NCBI GenBank assembly: GCA_019671005.1
Contig: CM033715.1
Span: 4,402,001-4,466,000 of the forward strand
Origin: Hibiscus mutabilis
Lineage: Eukaryota; Streptophyta; Magnoliopsida; Malvales; Malvaceae
Reading direction: 5' to 3'
DNA length: 64,000 nucleotides
A program made the translations under genes and the position numbers. The notes under the pieces were generated by a model. That model was given only the letters and a program-made list of their open reading frames with translations, had not been told where the DNA came from and did not search any database. This document shows, piece after piece, positions 12,504 to 24,319 of this stretch (position 1 is the first letter of the stretch; each line of letters opens with the position of its first letter).

Positions 12504-13074
12504 AATTAACCATATATATAATTGTCTTTGATCAATATATATAATTGTGGAGGCGGAGAATTTGAGTATAACAAAATTGTATCCAAATTTATCAGATTTT
12601 AAAAGTGAAAGATATAATTAGTTTGAATTATTTTTTTGCAAATAATAAAATAATAATTATTATACAGATAATGCCTTTTTATATACGAACCACATGTTCT
12701 TAATATTTTCAAAAAATAATACTAATGAGTAGTTTCAGGGAGGAAGCAATCACATGGACACACGTTTGCAAAAAAGAGTTTGACTTATCATTTGGACTGT
12801 TTTTGTAGATTCATCAACAACCTTTTTCCACAATTCAAACGACATTAAATTTTATTTGAAAACAAAACATCTAAAGATTACGTTTTTCAAATTATTTTAA
12901 AAGAGTCGGTTGAGTTTAGTTCAATTTAAATTATTACTTGTACGACATATATATGAGTACGTAAATTTGCATCTTAAAAAATATATTCATTGGAAGAATT
13001 TTTATCTTTAACGTTTCTAATTCAATAGAAATTGGCCTAAAATCCGAAAATCGAACCACCGCTCTCGTTAGAAA

Positions 13075-13465
13075 AATGGTCTGTTAGAAGAAATGTTGTG
13101 GCGGCTGTAAAAAGTTTCTATAAACGTCTTAGTTTTAGGGTTTAAAATTTTAGTTTAAGATTTAGATTTTAGAGAGTTAAAAATTAGGGTTTGTGGTTAG
13201 ATATAGAGTTTAAAGGTTATGATTTATGTTTAGAGTAATATGGGTAGGGATTTAAGTGTTAACTTATAAACCCTAAATTCTTTATAAACCTTAAATTCTA
13301 GCCTTAAGCCTCAAATTCTAACACAACCCTTAAATTATAAACCGCTAAATCTTTGTTCCTAAATTGAATCTCTAAATCCTAAAATTAGTACAAAACCTAA
13401 CCATGAAAAAAGTAAATTAAAATGAAGAATAAGATCCGGTAAAAGATATGCCATAACAATTATTG
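13075..13465. repeat. Foldback element, type 1, second copy (more diverged)
   Basis: Same order as the copy at 12188: a GTGGCGGCTGTAAAAAG start, TTTAGGGTTTAA-like arm, central TTAACTTATAAACCC turn, then a CCTAAATTC-like arm and a decayed right terminus near 13460. About 550 bases separate the two copies, in the same orientation. Confidence 0.45.
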
Positions 13466-13652
13466 TGACAAGGGTGTGGTCCTTAAGGGTCCATGTTCCT
13501 TGAGCTGCCGGGTTCCTAAATAAAGCCTTATTTTCTTGGCTATTTTTGGAGATATATTGCCCATAGCATTACAATATATGTGTTTTTATTTAGGTAGTTT
13601 ATGCATATATTATTTAGTTAGGCAATGGTTACTTGTCCATGGACACTGTCAG

Positions 13653-13712
13653 TGAATCAAACTCGGAACTCGGTATAAGTCGTTGCGGAGAATCAAACTC
13701 GCAACTCGGTAT
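13653..13712 (+). repeat. Short tandem duplication, 23-base unit
   Basis: GAATCAAACTCGGAACTCGG plus TAT at 13653 recurs with one change at 13689 (spacing 36). It lies just beyond the 3' UTR of the ceramide synthase gene. No function suggested. Confidence 0.5.
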
Positions 13713-13869
13713 TCAAATAAACAATCGGTTTCGGGTAAACAATCTAATGTCAAAAACAATCACCCTTTACTAGAAATCAGCTCAGTTTGGAGACCTGAAA
13801 CTACACTTAAGTGATGAGCTTTCAATTCAGACAAGAAACAATACGAAACCGAATCCATAGGCAAACTCT

Positions 13870-14454
13870 CAACTTGGCTGCAGAGTTATCTTTGAGTTGA
13901 TGAATTACACTTCCATGGTAAATGTAGTTTTACAACAAATTGCCTGTGAGCCTGTAGAAATAAACCCCGACATTTTGAGCCAGCGGAACTCTCTGAAATG
14001 CTTCTGTAACTCATCACGGTAATGATGTAAAATACTTGTATCATGGAGATGCAAGTATACCATTCAGCTTAAAAGAATATCAATGGCTAAAACCCCATCC
14101 GTTATCCAACTGCAGAAGTACATGAACAAGAGACCGTTGCATCAGTTTACAGAGAAAGCAGACAGAAAGTACAGTGAAAACCAAAACTTTTCACAAAAGG
14201 AATGTGTTGTCATGCATCGTGTACTTGTTTGAAACGAGAGCTTTCTATGAGTCGTTTTCGATATATATATGAGCAATATGAGGCTTTCTTTTTGGATAGT
14301 TCGGGTTGCCTGGGATTGAATCCCGGTCACTAAAACTAAGAGTTTGGAACAATATCGATACACCACATGAATAATGGCAAGTATGCAAGGCTTTCAGATA
14401 TAAAAAGATTACCCTTTCACAAGTCTTGCTAATGCAGTATTTCTTCTTTCCAGA
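13870..14454 (-). other. Probable 3' UTR of the ceramide synthase gene
   Basis: The sequence after the TGA is non-coding but less AT-skewed than the flanking spacer. The 3' end is not visible with certainty; an end near 13870-14100 is a guess from composition. Confidence 0.3.
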
Positions 14455-17400
14455 TCAATCTTCATGTTCATCTTCAGAATCTGCATAAGATAATAAAAGG
14501 GCAAAATGACGATTAAAGATAGAAGAGCTACAAAGTGAAAAGAAGGCCAAATAAAAGCAGATTCCGTAAATAGGACATAAGCCGGTCGACAATATAAATA
14601 CATACATATATATATCCGCAATAAATTCATGTTTGGCATGTCAGAAATGCTGTCCTTACCAGATCTAACATCTTCACTGAGCTTGCCTCTTGCTTGGATT
14701 TGTTTGACAAGCATTCGATACATAAGTACCCACCAATAAATATGAAGAACCAGCAGGCAAAATAGGAGTGTGTTGAACAGATAATAACAAATTGGTCCAT
14801 CTACTGGATGCTTTTCCTTGTCCAATGTCAGGAGAACTTCATAGCTGCAATATATAAGAGATATGAGATATACCCGGGGGAGGGGGGGGGGGTAAACTTT
14901 CAATGGTGAGAAATGTGGAGTTCTTTTAGTAGTCATTCAGTGAATTATCAAAGTTTCTAATTCTTTTCAGATTACATATAGAGATGTCGAATATAAATTT
15001 AACAGTAACAGGACTATTCCAATGTCTAGGTCTTATACTGGGGATGAAAGCTGAAAAAACCTAGAAAAGTACTTCTTTCCTAATCTCTATATAGGAAGGA
15101 AGACAGCATACGCGAATCGATTCAGGTGAGGTTCTCAAGTTCTTAAGAAGAAACCTTAATAAAAGTCGGGCAGAATATCAGACATGAATACGAACCTTGT
15201 ACTCCAGAGGATCCAGAAAGGGTAGTAAATGAGGCGCAGTAAGACCCAAGACAAAACAAAAACTAGAAATGCAGCGCTAGAAAGAGTTTCAGCACCACTA
15301 TATTTGCTCATCTTCCCTATTTCGAGAAATACATCGCTAGCATCATGGATTGCCAAAACAACCGAACCAACACGGCCGAATCTGCAAGAAACTGGCATAA
15401 GAAAAGAAACAACCATTCTATAACATTTTAAAAATCTACAAGCCTAACACCCTATATTAGGGTAAGAAAGAACCTGTCAAAGCATACCTAAATATGTAAG
15501 ATAACACGATGAGGATCACAGTTGCAACATGATGACCCATTGAGACTCCAAAGTCAGAACGCCTTGTTTCCCAGAAAATCAAAGCGAATATAGAGTACGC
15601 ATAAAATCCGGCAACATACATATAAAGTCCCTTTAACTTCAATCTGGAAAAGAAACATAATAGATCCTCATATCTCTGAATGTATAATAAATACAAGGAT
15701 ATGTTTAAGCGATAATTGATTGAAGTGAAAGGCAGAGTTATATCTACTGTTGAAGTCGATGAAGCTTACTTGATTTTCTGATCAGGCCAGACCTGGTCTC
15801 CAGGTCCTACCCAAAAGTTTCTGGTATTTCTAAACCAGGGCTCGTTGTAAGTTACATAGAGAGCCAGAACCTCAGCTGAAAGATAATAAATGCATTTCCA
15901 AGCAGACTCCTTAAATTTTCGAATCTTCTTCCTTTTCTCTTCTGTATTGCTATCCAGCATCTCATGTCCCTTCCCAAAAATCAACCGCCTTCCAACTTTC
16001 TGAAACCATGTAGGATGTTTTCAAAAGGGTGATAGAAAAAAGGGAGGAGACAAAGGAGAGAATAGACCAAACTAGCTACACCCAGATAGCAACTATATCA
16101 CATAAAAACAATATGCCAAGCCATATGCTTCAATATACTTCATCTATGCTTATTCTTATCAGCCATGAAACTTTTATCTGTACTCGATTATCGCCTTACT
16201 TTATAATTAATTTCAAGTCATTTAGCAAGTAAATTGCAACAAACTGTATCCCTATGTGGGGAAAGTTTCAAACTTTAGTCAAAAAACTTATATATCAACA
16301 CCAATAGCACTGGCATTTACACAAAATAATCTTAAAGCAAATCCACTGCACAATCCCACACAATAAAGTCACTTATTAACAGGAGGATACCAGCATTTGA
16401 ACTTTCTATCATGAAAGTAAAGACATTTAAGAATTTTTTTTAGTGAAGGAGTTTGACTTCTAAAATTCCAGAAAATTGTAAAAGAAGAATCTACATTTGT
16501 TTGCTGAAAAACCCATGAACATACAAGATATGTTCAAACAACAACCTCGGCTGAAGCTTTACTAATATATAGTGGTATGTCAACAATGACATGACACTAA
16601 TTTATTACTTGAAGCCCTAAAGAGAGCCAATCACAAAAGAACTATTTTTTAGTAATCGTTGGGAAGGACATTCAAACTGCTTCATTTCCAAGTGCCAAGA
16701 GCCTTAAAACAAAAAATTATCATTTCCACTTATTTACATTTCCTCCCGGCATTAACCAACCCATAAAACATCTAGGTAGACTAAGTAAGCTTGAACCAAG
16801 CTAACATGTAGCTGATATAGAACCAAAACTCAGGTAAACATGCAGCAAAAGAAAGATAACTTTTAGTGTGTCTTAGAAGATACAAATTGTTAACTGAAAG
16901 CAAGTCTTTCGGAGTAAAAACTAGAAATTTGAGAACACACTCGGAGTGGGTCCAGAGTTCAAACTACCATATCTTATCTTCTAATGTAAGCCACGTAAAT
17001 AAGTGCTTGTCAACAACATAGTTTTAGCTTGTAGGACAATGCAATGGTACGACAACCTAAGACCAATCAGGACAATAAGGTGCCGGAATCTGGAAATCAA
17101 GTATTCAAACACAAAAGGGAAATAGGATCTACAGTAGATTTTGGCATCGTTGAGGGAAAAAGAAGAGCTATACCCCATTGAGTATCCCAAAGAGAAACTT
17201 AGATAAAGAAAACATACAGCCATCCAATAACAATGTATTTGCATAGGCAACAAAACTCTCATTACAAGTTAAACGGATTACATCAGTGAAAAGTACTGCA
17301 AAAGAAAATTTGCTTAAATGATTCTCCATACCTCAATCTTCATTCAAATTCCTAATTTTCTTTTAAATTCATTTCTATTCCATACTTCATTCCTCTTAAA

Positions 17401-17852
17401 TATCAATAACCAAAACCAAATAGAACTCTTTACACTTTGACTCCACCAATCTTCTTGAGCCGCATAAAAGTACATGTAATACCATTCGCATGGAGCAAAA
17501 ACCAAGAAACAGCAAGAACAAGTAAAAAAGAAACATGAATCTTACATGGGCCAATCCTAGAACAACACAAACAAACCCATCAAAGCAATTCAATAAGGAT
17601 AAAAAAGCAACATCAAATGCACCAGAAAGAAACAAAATTTCAGAACTTTTTTACCTTTTTTCATTTAAAGCAATGAAAAAATCCAATGAAGAAGACGAAG
17701 GAAAAACCAAGTACCTCGAAGATGAATCTATCGATAAAGAATCGAACAGAGGGGAAAAACAGAGCAAAGAGAGGAAGGACAATGAAATCTCCATAAGCAG
17801 GGTAAGCTTCTTGTTCCCAATCGATTGATTCGATAAACTGAATCGAACCCAT
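14455..17852 (-). CDS. Ceramide synthase, LAG1/LOH family (TLC domain)
   Basis: Six exons: 17852-17715, 15999-15770, 15643-15488, 15381-15196, 14844-14660, 14480-14455. They give 921 nt, 306 residues, the usual length for plant LAG1 homologues (about 300-310). The N-terminus carries the family's IDWEQEAYPAYGD motif and a first membrane helix. The TLC domain follows, with the Lag1 motif spread over exons 3 and 4 (MGHHVATVILIVLSY, then AIHDASDVFLEIGK), including the paired histidines and the HD motif thought to form the active site. The C-terminus is acidic (SEDEHED). Ceramide synthases join a fatty acyl-CoA to a sphingoid base in the ER. The closer match in feel is the LOH1/LOH3 (very-long-chain) branch, but this rests on memory of the motif set. 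The first intron is 1.7 kb. No disabling change. Confidence 0.93.
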
Positions 17853-17949
17853 TTTTTATCAGCGATCTTTGATCCAAAAATTCTCTCAGGAAACAATCAG
17901 AAAAAAAAATGAACAAGACAAAGGGTGTGACTGTTGATCACATGCACAC

Positions 17950-19690
17950 AGTCATACAAGGTCCTCGGCTTCTCTGTTTTCTATCTTTTATTTTACTTTA
18001 TGTATAGTTAATTTTGCCGCCAGTCCCTATACTATTTGGACTTTTTTAAAATTTAATTCTTTTTTTTCAACAATATTTTAAATGGCGTCGAGAATATTTC
18101 GTGAAAGTGACAGGTAAGTCATGTAATTTTATCAATTCATCTGCAACCATGTTTGCTTCTCGTTTGATGAGGTTGAAGTTGACATACCAACTTTTTTAGA
18201 GGGATCCAATATGTCGAACTGAATAGATAGGACTCGAGCAAACAAGTTCTTGTTAAGATGCTAACAAGTATTCAACCACATAAATTAACTCGTTTTGACT
18301 TCTAATGTAAATTGGGTACGATTTTGGTTCAGATTTATTCTATATTAGCTCTCGCCATGTCACATAGGTCTATCCAATTTTTTTTCTTATTAAGATTATA
18401 TTGTATTTGTATTTTGCAATGATTAATTTTTTATATTAATTCAGATATATTATCTTTATAATAACCAATCAATATAAATGTAATTACACCCCTTTTTAAA
18501 AAGTTTTAAAAATCAATGATCAATATCTTTAGTTGAACATTAATTTTGTTATTATTTTATTCGAGTACAAATAATATTTGTGTTTGATTTAAATCTGGAT
18601 AAACTCGCACATAGGTAGAACACACAATTTTTTACCACACGGATTACTCATTGGTTGAGTTGAACTTTAGTTTTTCAAACCAAACAAATAGAAGATTAAA
18701 CACTTAGGGTTAAAAGTAGAGAGACTAAATTTCAGAAGTTCAAAGAGTATAGGGACTGAGGGATGGAACTATACCTTTATTTATTTACTTACAGTTTATT
18801 TTTATTTTAATGAAACGAAAGGGAAAAAAGGTGTGAAAGCCAAAAGCTGATAGGGGGGGGGGGGGGGAATAATGAATGGGGGAGAATAAATTTATTAGTC
18901 TCAGTTTTAATGACCCTTGGTTTTCCAAATTGCCACTCAACTTTCGGTCCATGTTGCCCTTGCATTGCGTTTGCCAATAAGGCACAGTAGACCCGGCTTG
19001 GTTCACTTACTTTGTACTCAATCGTGAATTTAATTTCAATTAATGGGTGATTAATGAAATTAATTAACAAATCTTCTTTTTTTATTGCCTTATTGGTTCT
19101 CGAGGTTTGGTCATGACTAATCCGAATCGACTTGCGTCGTATATTTAGTTCGAGTTTTTGCATACACTAAGTCAAGAACTCAATACATGCTTAAGCATAT
19201 CAAATTATTTACCACTTCAACCAACCTGTTGGTTAATTAAACATTTATGCTGATTTCATTGTACAATAATCATTAGAAGATAATAATACAGTATTTGTTC
19301 GTAAACATTGGATCTTATTTTTTACGAATTCAAATAATTTATAGACTAAGATATTATGAATTTATAATTATTGTCCATAAAGAAGAAGAAAAATCGGTTG
19401 TGTTTATTAATTTTTTATTACAATTTACAGATACGTCTATCATTTCTCGAATATCTATTATTTGAATAAGTGTTACTTGTACATTTAACAAATTCATATA
19501 TATGAATTTATTCATATTTACTTTTAAAGAGTTTGATTATGGAGTTTAGTAGCTTTTTTTATGAGAACTAATTATTCTTTATTTAACTTAAAAATAATGA
19601 GAACTAAATTGATAAAAATATAAATATTAAGGAGTAAATTGGTCATTATAACTTATATAACCTACTTTGAATAGAAAGACATCTATAAAA
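17950..19690. other. Promoter and spacer upstream of the ceramide synthase gene; homopolymer G tract
   Basis: The first few hundred bases should hold the ceramide synthase promoter (pyrimidine-rich leader at 17853-17950 on the minus strand). The rest is AT-rich. A run of about 17 G lies at 18852-18868; the open frame across it (18807-19163, minus) is compositional, not a gene. A shorter G tract lies at 14880-14892 inside intron 4. Confidence 0.4.
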
Positions 19691-19739
19691 AGGCTTAAGA
19701 GTATTATAATCTCTTAAACTTTTATAAAAAAAAAATCAA

Positions 19740-20292
19740 GGCTTAAGAGTGTATGAAGTCCTTGAATTAAAAAAAATCAATGAAGCCCTCAAACTGTTTT
19801 TGCACCCAATTAAGCCCTTGAACCAAGAAATTTAATCAATTAAGCCATTGAACTAAGAAATTAAATCAAGTAAGCCCTTTGACCAATTTTGACTATTAAA
19901 TCTGAACAATTTTTTTTATCAACTGTTGTAGTGTGTCGTATCACAATGTTTCCACTTGACAATTTTTAGATTTTTTATTTTATTTAAAAAATTCTTTAAA
20001 TGTTCTAAAAATTTTAAAAAAACTTATAAAATTTATAAAAATTACTTTTTAAAATTCTTTTGTAAATGCAATATGATAGAACTGTAGTGTATCATGTGCC
20101 AATAATATTTGAAGAAAAAAATTGTCAAGATTTAATGGTCAAAATTGGTCAAAGGGCTTAATTGATTTAATTTATTGGTTCAAGGGCTTCATTGATTAAA
20201 TTTTTTTGTTCAAAGGCTTAATTGGGCATAGAAAAAGTCCAGGAGTTTAATTGATTTTTTTAAAGTTTAAAGGCTTCTTACACCCTTAAGCC
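19740..20292. mobile_element. Long-inverted-repeat (foldback) element, copy 1
   Basis: The left end GGCTTAAGAGTGTATGAAGT (19740) is matched in inverse by CTTCTTACACCCTTAAGCC (ending 20292). The arms, about 200 bases each, share words such as AATTAAGCCCTTGAACC against GGTTCAAGGGCTTCATTGAT. The middle is AT-rich and non-coding. This is the layout of a non-autonomous terminal-inverted-repeat element. A truncated start of a further copy is at 19691. Target duplication unclear because both flanks are A/T runs. Confidence 0.6.
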
Positions 20293-21159
20293 AAAAATCA
20301 ATTAAGCCTTTGAACTTTTTTCCACCCAATTAAGCTTTATACTTCAAAATTTTATCAATAGAACCTAGGGGTGTGCATTATTCTGTTTTAACCGATTTAA
20401 CCGACCAAACCAATTTTTTCGGTTAATCGGTCGGTTTATTTTAAGTAAAACCGGTTAAGAGTTTTTTTTTAAACTTTGGTTACCGATTAATTCGGTTCGA
20501 AACCGGTTAATTAACCGAATTATCTAAAACTATTATATGTTAAATATTATATCTATTACATAAATTTATTTTTGGTCATTAAACTTTTAGAAATTATAAA
20601 ATGATCTTTAAAAATTTTGATATATTATAAAATGGTCATTAAACTTTTATCAAATTAGCATAAAATGAAAATTCGGTGACTAAAAAGATCATTTTAGCAT
20701 AATTTAGTGACCAATTGTGTAAATTACCCAAAATTTTATAGCAAATTTTGGTTAATTCGAAAACCGACTGAATGAACTGAATTTCGGTTCATGAATTTTG
20801 GGTAATTCGATTCGATCGGTTAACCAATGCACACCCTTAATAGAACCCTTTTTTTTATCAATGTTGACTATTAAATCCAATATTTTCTTAGATCAGTTGG
20901 TGGAACATGTCGTGTTACAGTGTTGCACTTGGCATTTCCGTAATTTTTTTATTTTATTTAAAAAAATCTTTATGTTTTAAAAAATATAAAAATAGTTTTC
21001 TAAAAAATCTATAAATCACGTGACATAACTATAGTGTGTCACGTGACAGTAATATCTCAAAAAAAAACTACCAGTTCAGGGCTTAATTGGGTGAAAAAAA
21101 TTTCAGGAGATTAATTGATTTTTTCTTCAACAATTTAAAGACTTCAAGTACCCTTAGCC
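20293..21159. mobile_element. Long-inverted-repeat element, copy 2, interrupted
   Basis: Begins where copy 1 ends and repeats its arms (AATCAATTAAGCCTTTGAAC at the left; CAGGGCTTAATTGGGTG and ACCCTTAGCC at the right). Without the insert at 20366-20838 and its duplicated target it is about 385 bases. It contains two TCACGTGA palindromes (21016-21023, 21038-21045). Confidence 0.55.
20366..20838. mobile_element. hAT-type MITE nested in the foldback element
   Basis: Termini TAGGGGTGTGCATT (20366) and AATGCACACCCTT (to 20838) are inverted repeats, followed inward by GGTTAATCGGTCGG-like words against CGATCGGTTAACC. An exact 9-base direct repeat AATAGAACC flanks it (20357-20365 and 20839-20847). 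Short GGGTGTGCA-type termini with an 8-9 base duplication are typical of hAT MITEs. It inserted after copy 2 was in place. Confidence 0.75.
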
Positions 21160-21894
21160 TCTTTAAATAAAGTAAATAAGTAAATGCGAAATTCTTCTCC
21201 CACATTAGCAAAAGTACTTAACAATATAAATTAGAATTTTTCATTAGTCTAAGATTACAGTTTTTTGAAACAAAGTGTAAAGATTTTAATTTTTATATAG
21301 TGTAAATAGATCTTAACTTATATATAGAATCTCTGTTCATTTATTACAACATGTTCATCATTTACCCAGAAGAGAAGGGGAAATTGTAGTCAAAACTGAT
21401 CAATTATTGCAGTAGTAAGTACTAAGAAAACTGCAGAGAAAATCAGAGCTCACCAACCTTTTCCCCCATTGAAAGGCTTTTAATGATCAACTGAAACAGT
21501 TGAGAGTGAATGCAATTTTTGCACACTTTTTGTATGGTCAAAAGCCCCACAAATAGGAAGGTAAGGCACATGGTCTTTCACTGTTTTTTAGTACATATTC
21601 GAGACTCTCCCTCCAAATAATGTCATTTTCGAGGTTCAAACTCAGATTATCTTATTAAAAGAGCAATATACATTGTCATTACAATCAACACTTGTTGATC
21701 ATGGTCTCTCACTGTTTTGAGTCATATATATATATATGTAGAGATTTTTATAAGTTAAAAGCAATAAAATCCGTGTTCAAATATGTTTTTTGATAAAGAA
21801 ATTGATATGAAAAAGGAAGTCTTACAAATTCTGGAGTCCCTGTAGGTATTTACACTTTTTTTAGGATGTTCGAGAGCTGTTTGATTATTTATTA

Positions 21895-22375
21895 TTGGGC
21901 TATCTTACTAAAAATGGCTACGAATCGATGGCTTCAGATGCTTTTTCGAGGCCAGGTCTTTGCAATGTCCGATCTAGCACCGAGAGAAATTTGGGGATTG
22001 AGAAAGTACTTGAGAAACAGGTGATTCAAAGGGATGTGTTGGAAGGGGAGACAACAGCAAAGAAGGTGTGTCTCAAATTTGCTAGTCATGTTAGAATGTT
22101 GTTTCCTAGCCAAGAATTATATGGTGATTATATGTTGTAGGTCCCGAGGCTTCGTCCCGCACCGCAGGATCTCCGACCACAACTTCAACCACCTCATAGC
22201 CATCGTATTCCCCAGATGTGACCTGGAGAAGATTAAGCTGGCACCATATGTGACCCAGAGAAGATTAAGCGCTGGCACTGGAACACACGCAATCCATGCT
22301 CTGGGTCGAGCACAAAAAGAACCAGAAACCGGTGGCTGTAATGGAAAGGTTCCTCGCTTTGCACTCGGAGCCTAG
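21895..22375 (+). pseudogene. Coding-like island of unknown origin
   Basis: Two overlapping open stretches in different frames: 21895-22140 (81 codons, soluble, with a KVLEKQVIQRDVLEGETTAK segment) and 22034-22375 (113 codons, with SRGFVPHRRISDHNFNH). Base composition (GC-richer, few T runs) differs sharply from the neighbourhood, as for captured or decayed coding DNA. I do not recognise either protein. No start context, intron signals or conserved motif make a working gene likely. It may be a transposon-captured or retrocopied fragment. Confidence 0.3.
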
Positions 22376-23176
22376 GGTGTTGGGGGTTCTATAGGCCTCT
22401 TGGCTTCGTTGCCGATCCTGAAGGAATTAGAGACATGGTCTACTCTAGAAGACATTTTCATCTTTATAAATCTATAAATATAAATCTATAAACCCGACAT
22501 CGAAGTATTGTTAGCATTGTCAGCGCATCACAGTGTATCAAATACAAACACATTCTCTTCTATTCAATCTCATGACGTCCTCGTCGAAGTTCTTTCTACA
22601 ATTTGTCACAAGTTCATTACACATTTAAATAATAGTACTACTCGGAATGGAAACTAGAGTTTCATACATTCTGAAATTAGATATCTAAAAAGACCGAGAA
22701 TTCAACCCATCTACAAGTACTGCAACTGCTGCAAATATAACTTTCCGACAACAAAATCGCAAGTCTTTTTTACCAGTTCAGGCACCTGAAAAAGATAGAA
22801 CATAGCTTACAATTTGCTTGACTTAGTTTCAGAGCAGATTTCAAAGGAACTGAGAACCAATAACCATGGAAATCTGTTCTCAAAAGAGTAATCTACAAGG
22901 TTCATTTTCCTGTGCCTTTTCTTTTTCAATTTTGCAGAGAAACAAACAAAACATAAGGAATTATAAGCATGCTTAACAATGAAATTTCCCAGGCAGTAAA
23001 TTGCAGTAAACAAACAGCCAGAATGTTTCAATTCAACAAACAATTACAGACAAAAAGAAAAAAACCCAGAAACCAACGAAATCATAGGCCCCCAGAAACA
23101 AATTAACAAGCACCAAACAAAGGGTATTAAAAAAGAGAGATTTTTAGACATTACCTGAGAGAATTGGAACATGAAA

Positions 23177-23326
23177 TCAAGAGTCAGATTTGGCATGGCG
23201 CAAGAAAGCAGAAGAGCAAAGAATCGAAGCAATAAAACCGAAAATCCCCAAACCAATCATCAGTGAAATCCCAGCCATCACCAAATCCATCAACGGCTGA
23301 ACACTTAGCCCCATCAAAAGCAGCAT
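23177..23326 (-). CDS. Putative 49-residue hydrophobic membrane peptide
   Basis: An ATG at 23326-23324 opens 49 codons ending TGA (23179-23177). The peptide is almost wholly membrane-like: SVQPLMDLVMAGISLMIGLG followed by a second hydrophobic run ending ILCSSAF, then a short charged tail (LRHAKSDS). The surroundings look transcribed: a purine/pyrimidine-rich leader upstream, an intron-like stretch after the stop (donor GTAATG at 23154, acceptor TTTTTCAG ending 22787), and a second exon to about 22600. I believe short plant membrane proteins of this kind exist, but cannot name the family. A longer overlapping frame at 23256-23044 is the alternative. Function unknown. Confidence 0.45.
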   Translation of the reverse strand: MLLLMGLSVQPLMDLVMAGISLMIGLGIFGFIASILCSSAFLRHAKSDS

Positions 23327-23496
23327 CTTTTCCCACCAAAAGATTCTTCAAAGATCAAAAGATGAAGTTTTTAAATTTGGGTTTTTCTTTTTAATTTGTA
23401 GAGAGAAATGGAACAATTTCTCACCACTCTTTGGATAATATGATATAGGTGTAAAGAGAGGGGGAGGGTTTTAAGACAAGTAATCCAGAGACAGAA

Positions 23497-23504
23497 ACAC
23501 GTGG
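23497..23504. promoter_or_regulatory. G-box/ABRE-like site ACACGTGG
   Basis: A perfect ACACGTGG lies about 170 bases upstream of the ATG at 23326. This core binds bZIP and bHLH factors and is enriched in ABA- and light-responsive promoters. Position fits a promoter element of the small membrane-peptide gene; a role is inference. Confidence 0.35.
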
Positions 23505-23781
23505 GATTTGGAAATGTTTTCTTTTTACAACACATTTTTTCAGTTACTGTTTTTCTTATAAATATCTATAAATTAGCCGAATAGTAGGGGTTCAAATAGC
23601 GGTTTATTACTGTTATATAGCAGTAGCTGTAGCATGACTGTTATTATAAAAATTAGCTGAATGTAATGACTACAATAGTATTTGTTATGTCCGAATTTAT
23701 ATCATTACCATTTCCCAGTACGCACAAGCCTTCTTTTCAAGAGCAAATCAGCAAAGAAACTCCATGTTTCTTTGATGGAAG

Positions 23782-24315
23782 TTAGGTACTAGAAGAAAGG
23801 GGAACTGAAAACCAGATTGGTTTAGAGTTGGCATCGATCAACAGAAAACGAACTGTGTGACGGCTGAAATACCTGAATGATCCAGTTATGCTTTGCACTG
23901 AAAAAACAACTTTCGTGCATCGTATACTGAACGAGGGCCGTCGTAATTGTTTAGGCAAGATTGAGTTAGTTAAGCTTTGTATTTGCTTTCTCGTCGGTGT
24001 GTGCATGAACTTGAAATCCTTATTCTTTACAATGTCTGCTACAACGGCATCAGATGTCAGAAAAACCTTGGCCACTGATGCCATTTTCTCAATCCCACGA
24101 GCAATTTGGACCGGATTCATTCCAGCTGAAACTACCTGGAAGAAACAAAATTATTGCATTTGTACCTTCCATAAATAATCTTCAATATATCTGATTCTTA
24201 CCTTGACACCTTCTGTAATTAAACCATGAGCAAGAACTATAGAGGTAGTGCAACCATCACCAGCAAGGTCATTTGTTTTTGAACCAGCTTGCCTCACTAA
24301 TTTAACTCCAACATT
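23782..24315 (-). pseudogene. Chaperonin-60 beta (CPN60B4-like) pseudogene with internal deletion
   Basis: Exon 24315-24202 (38 codons, NVGVKLVRQ, KTNDLAGDG, SIVLAHGLI) with a clean GTAAGA donor, then an exon from 24135 (acceptor TTCCAG) reading VVSAGMNPVQIARGIEK. Both match the N-terminal ATP-binding part of plastid CPN60-beta; KTNDLAGDG is the beta-type form of the ATP loop, here with GDGCTTS (Cys for Thr). The frame then jumps straight to ASVAKVFLTSDAVVADI, the normal C-terminal end of the protein. Some 400 residues, including the apical domain, are missing, and the upstream exons are not found. Reading runs on in nonsense to a stop at 23782. It cannot make a folding chamber subunit. Orthology to B4 rather than other beta subunits is a recollection. 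Confidence 0.75.
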
Positions 24316-24319
24316 CTGA

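Noticed and set aside
18807..19163. 118-codon minus-strand frame
   Set aside because: Crosses a G homopolymer (proline run) and AT-rich sequence; no motif, no start or splice context.
21590..21700. SINE-like B-box word (GAGTTTGAACCTCG on the minus strand)
   Set aside because: No matching A box at the right distance; too weak to annotate.
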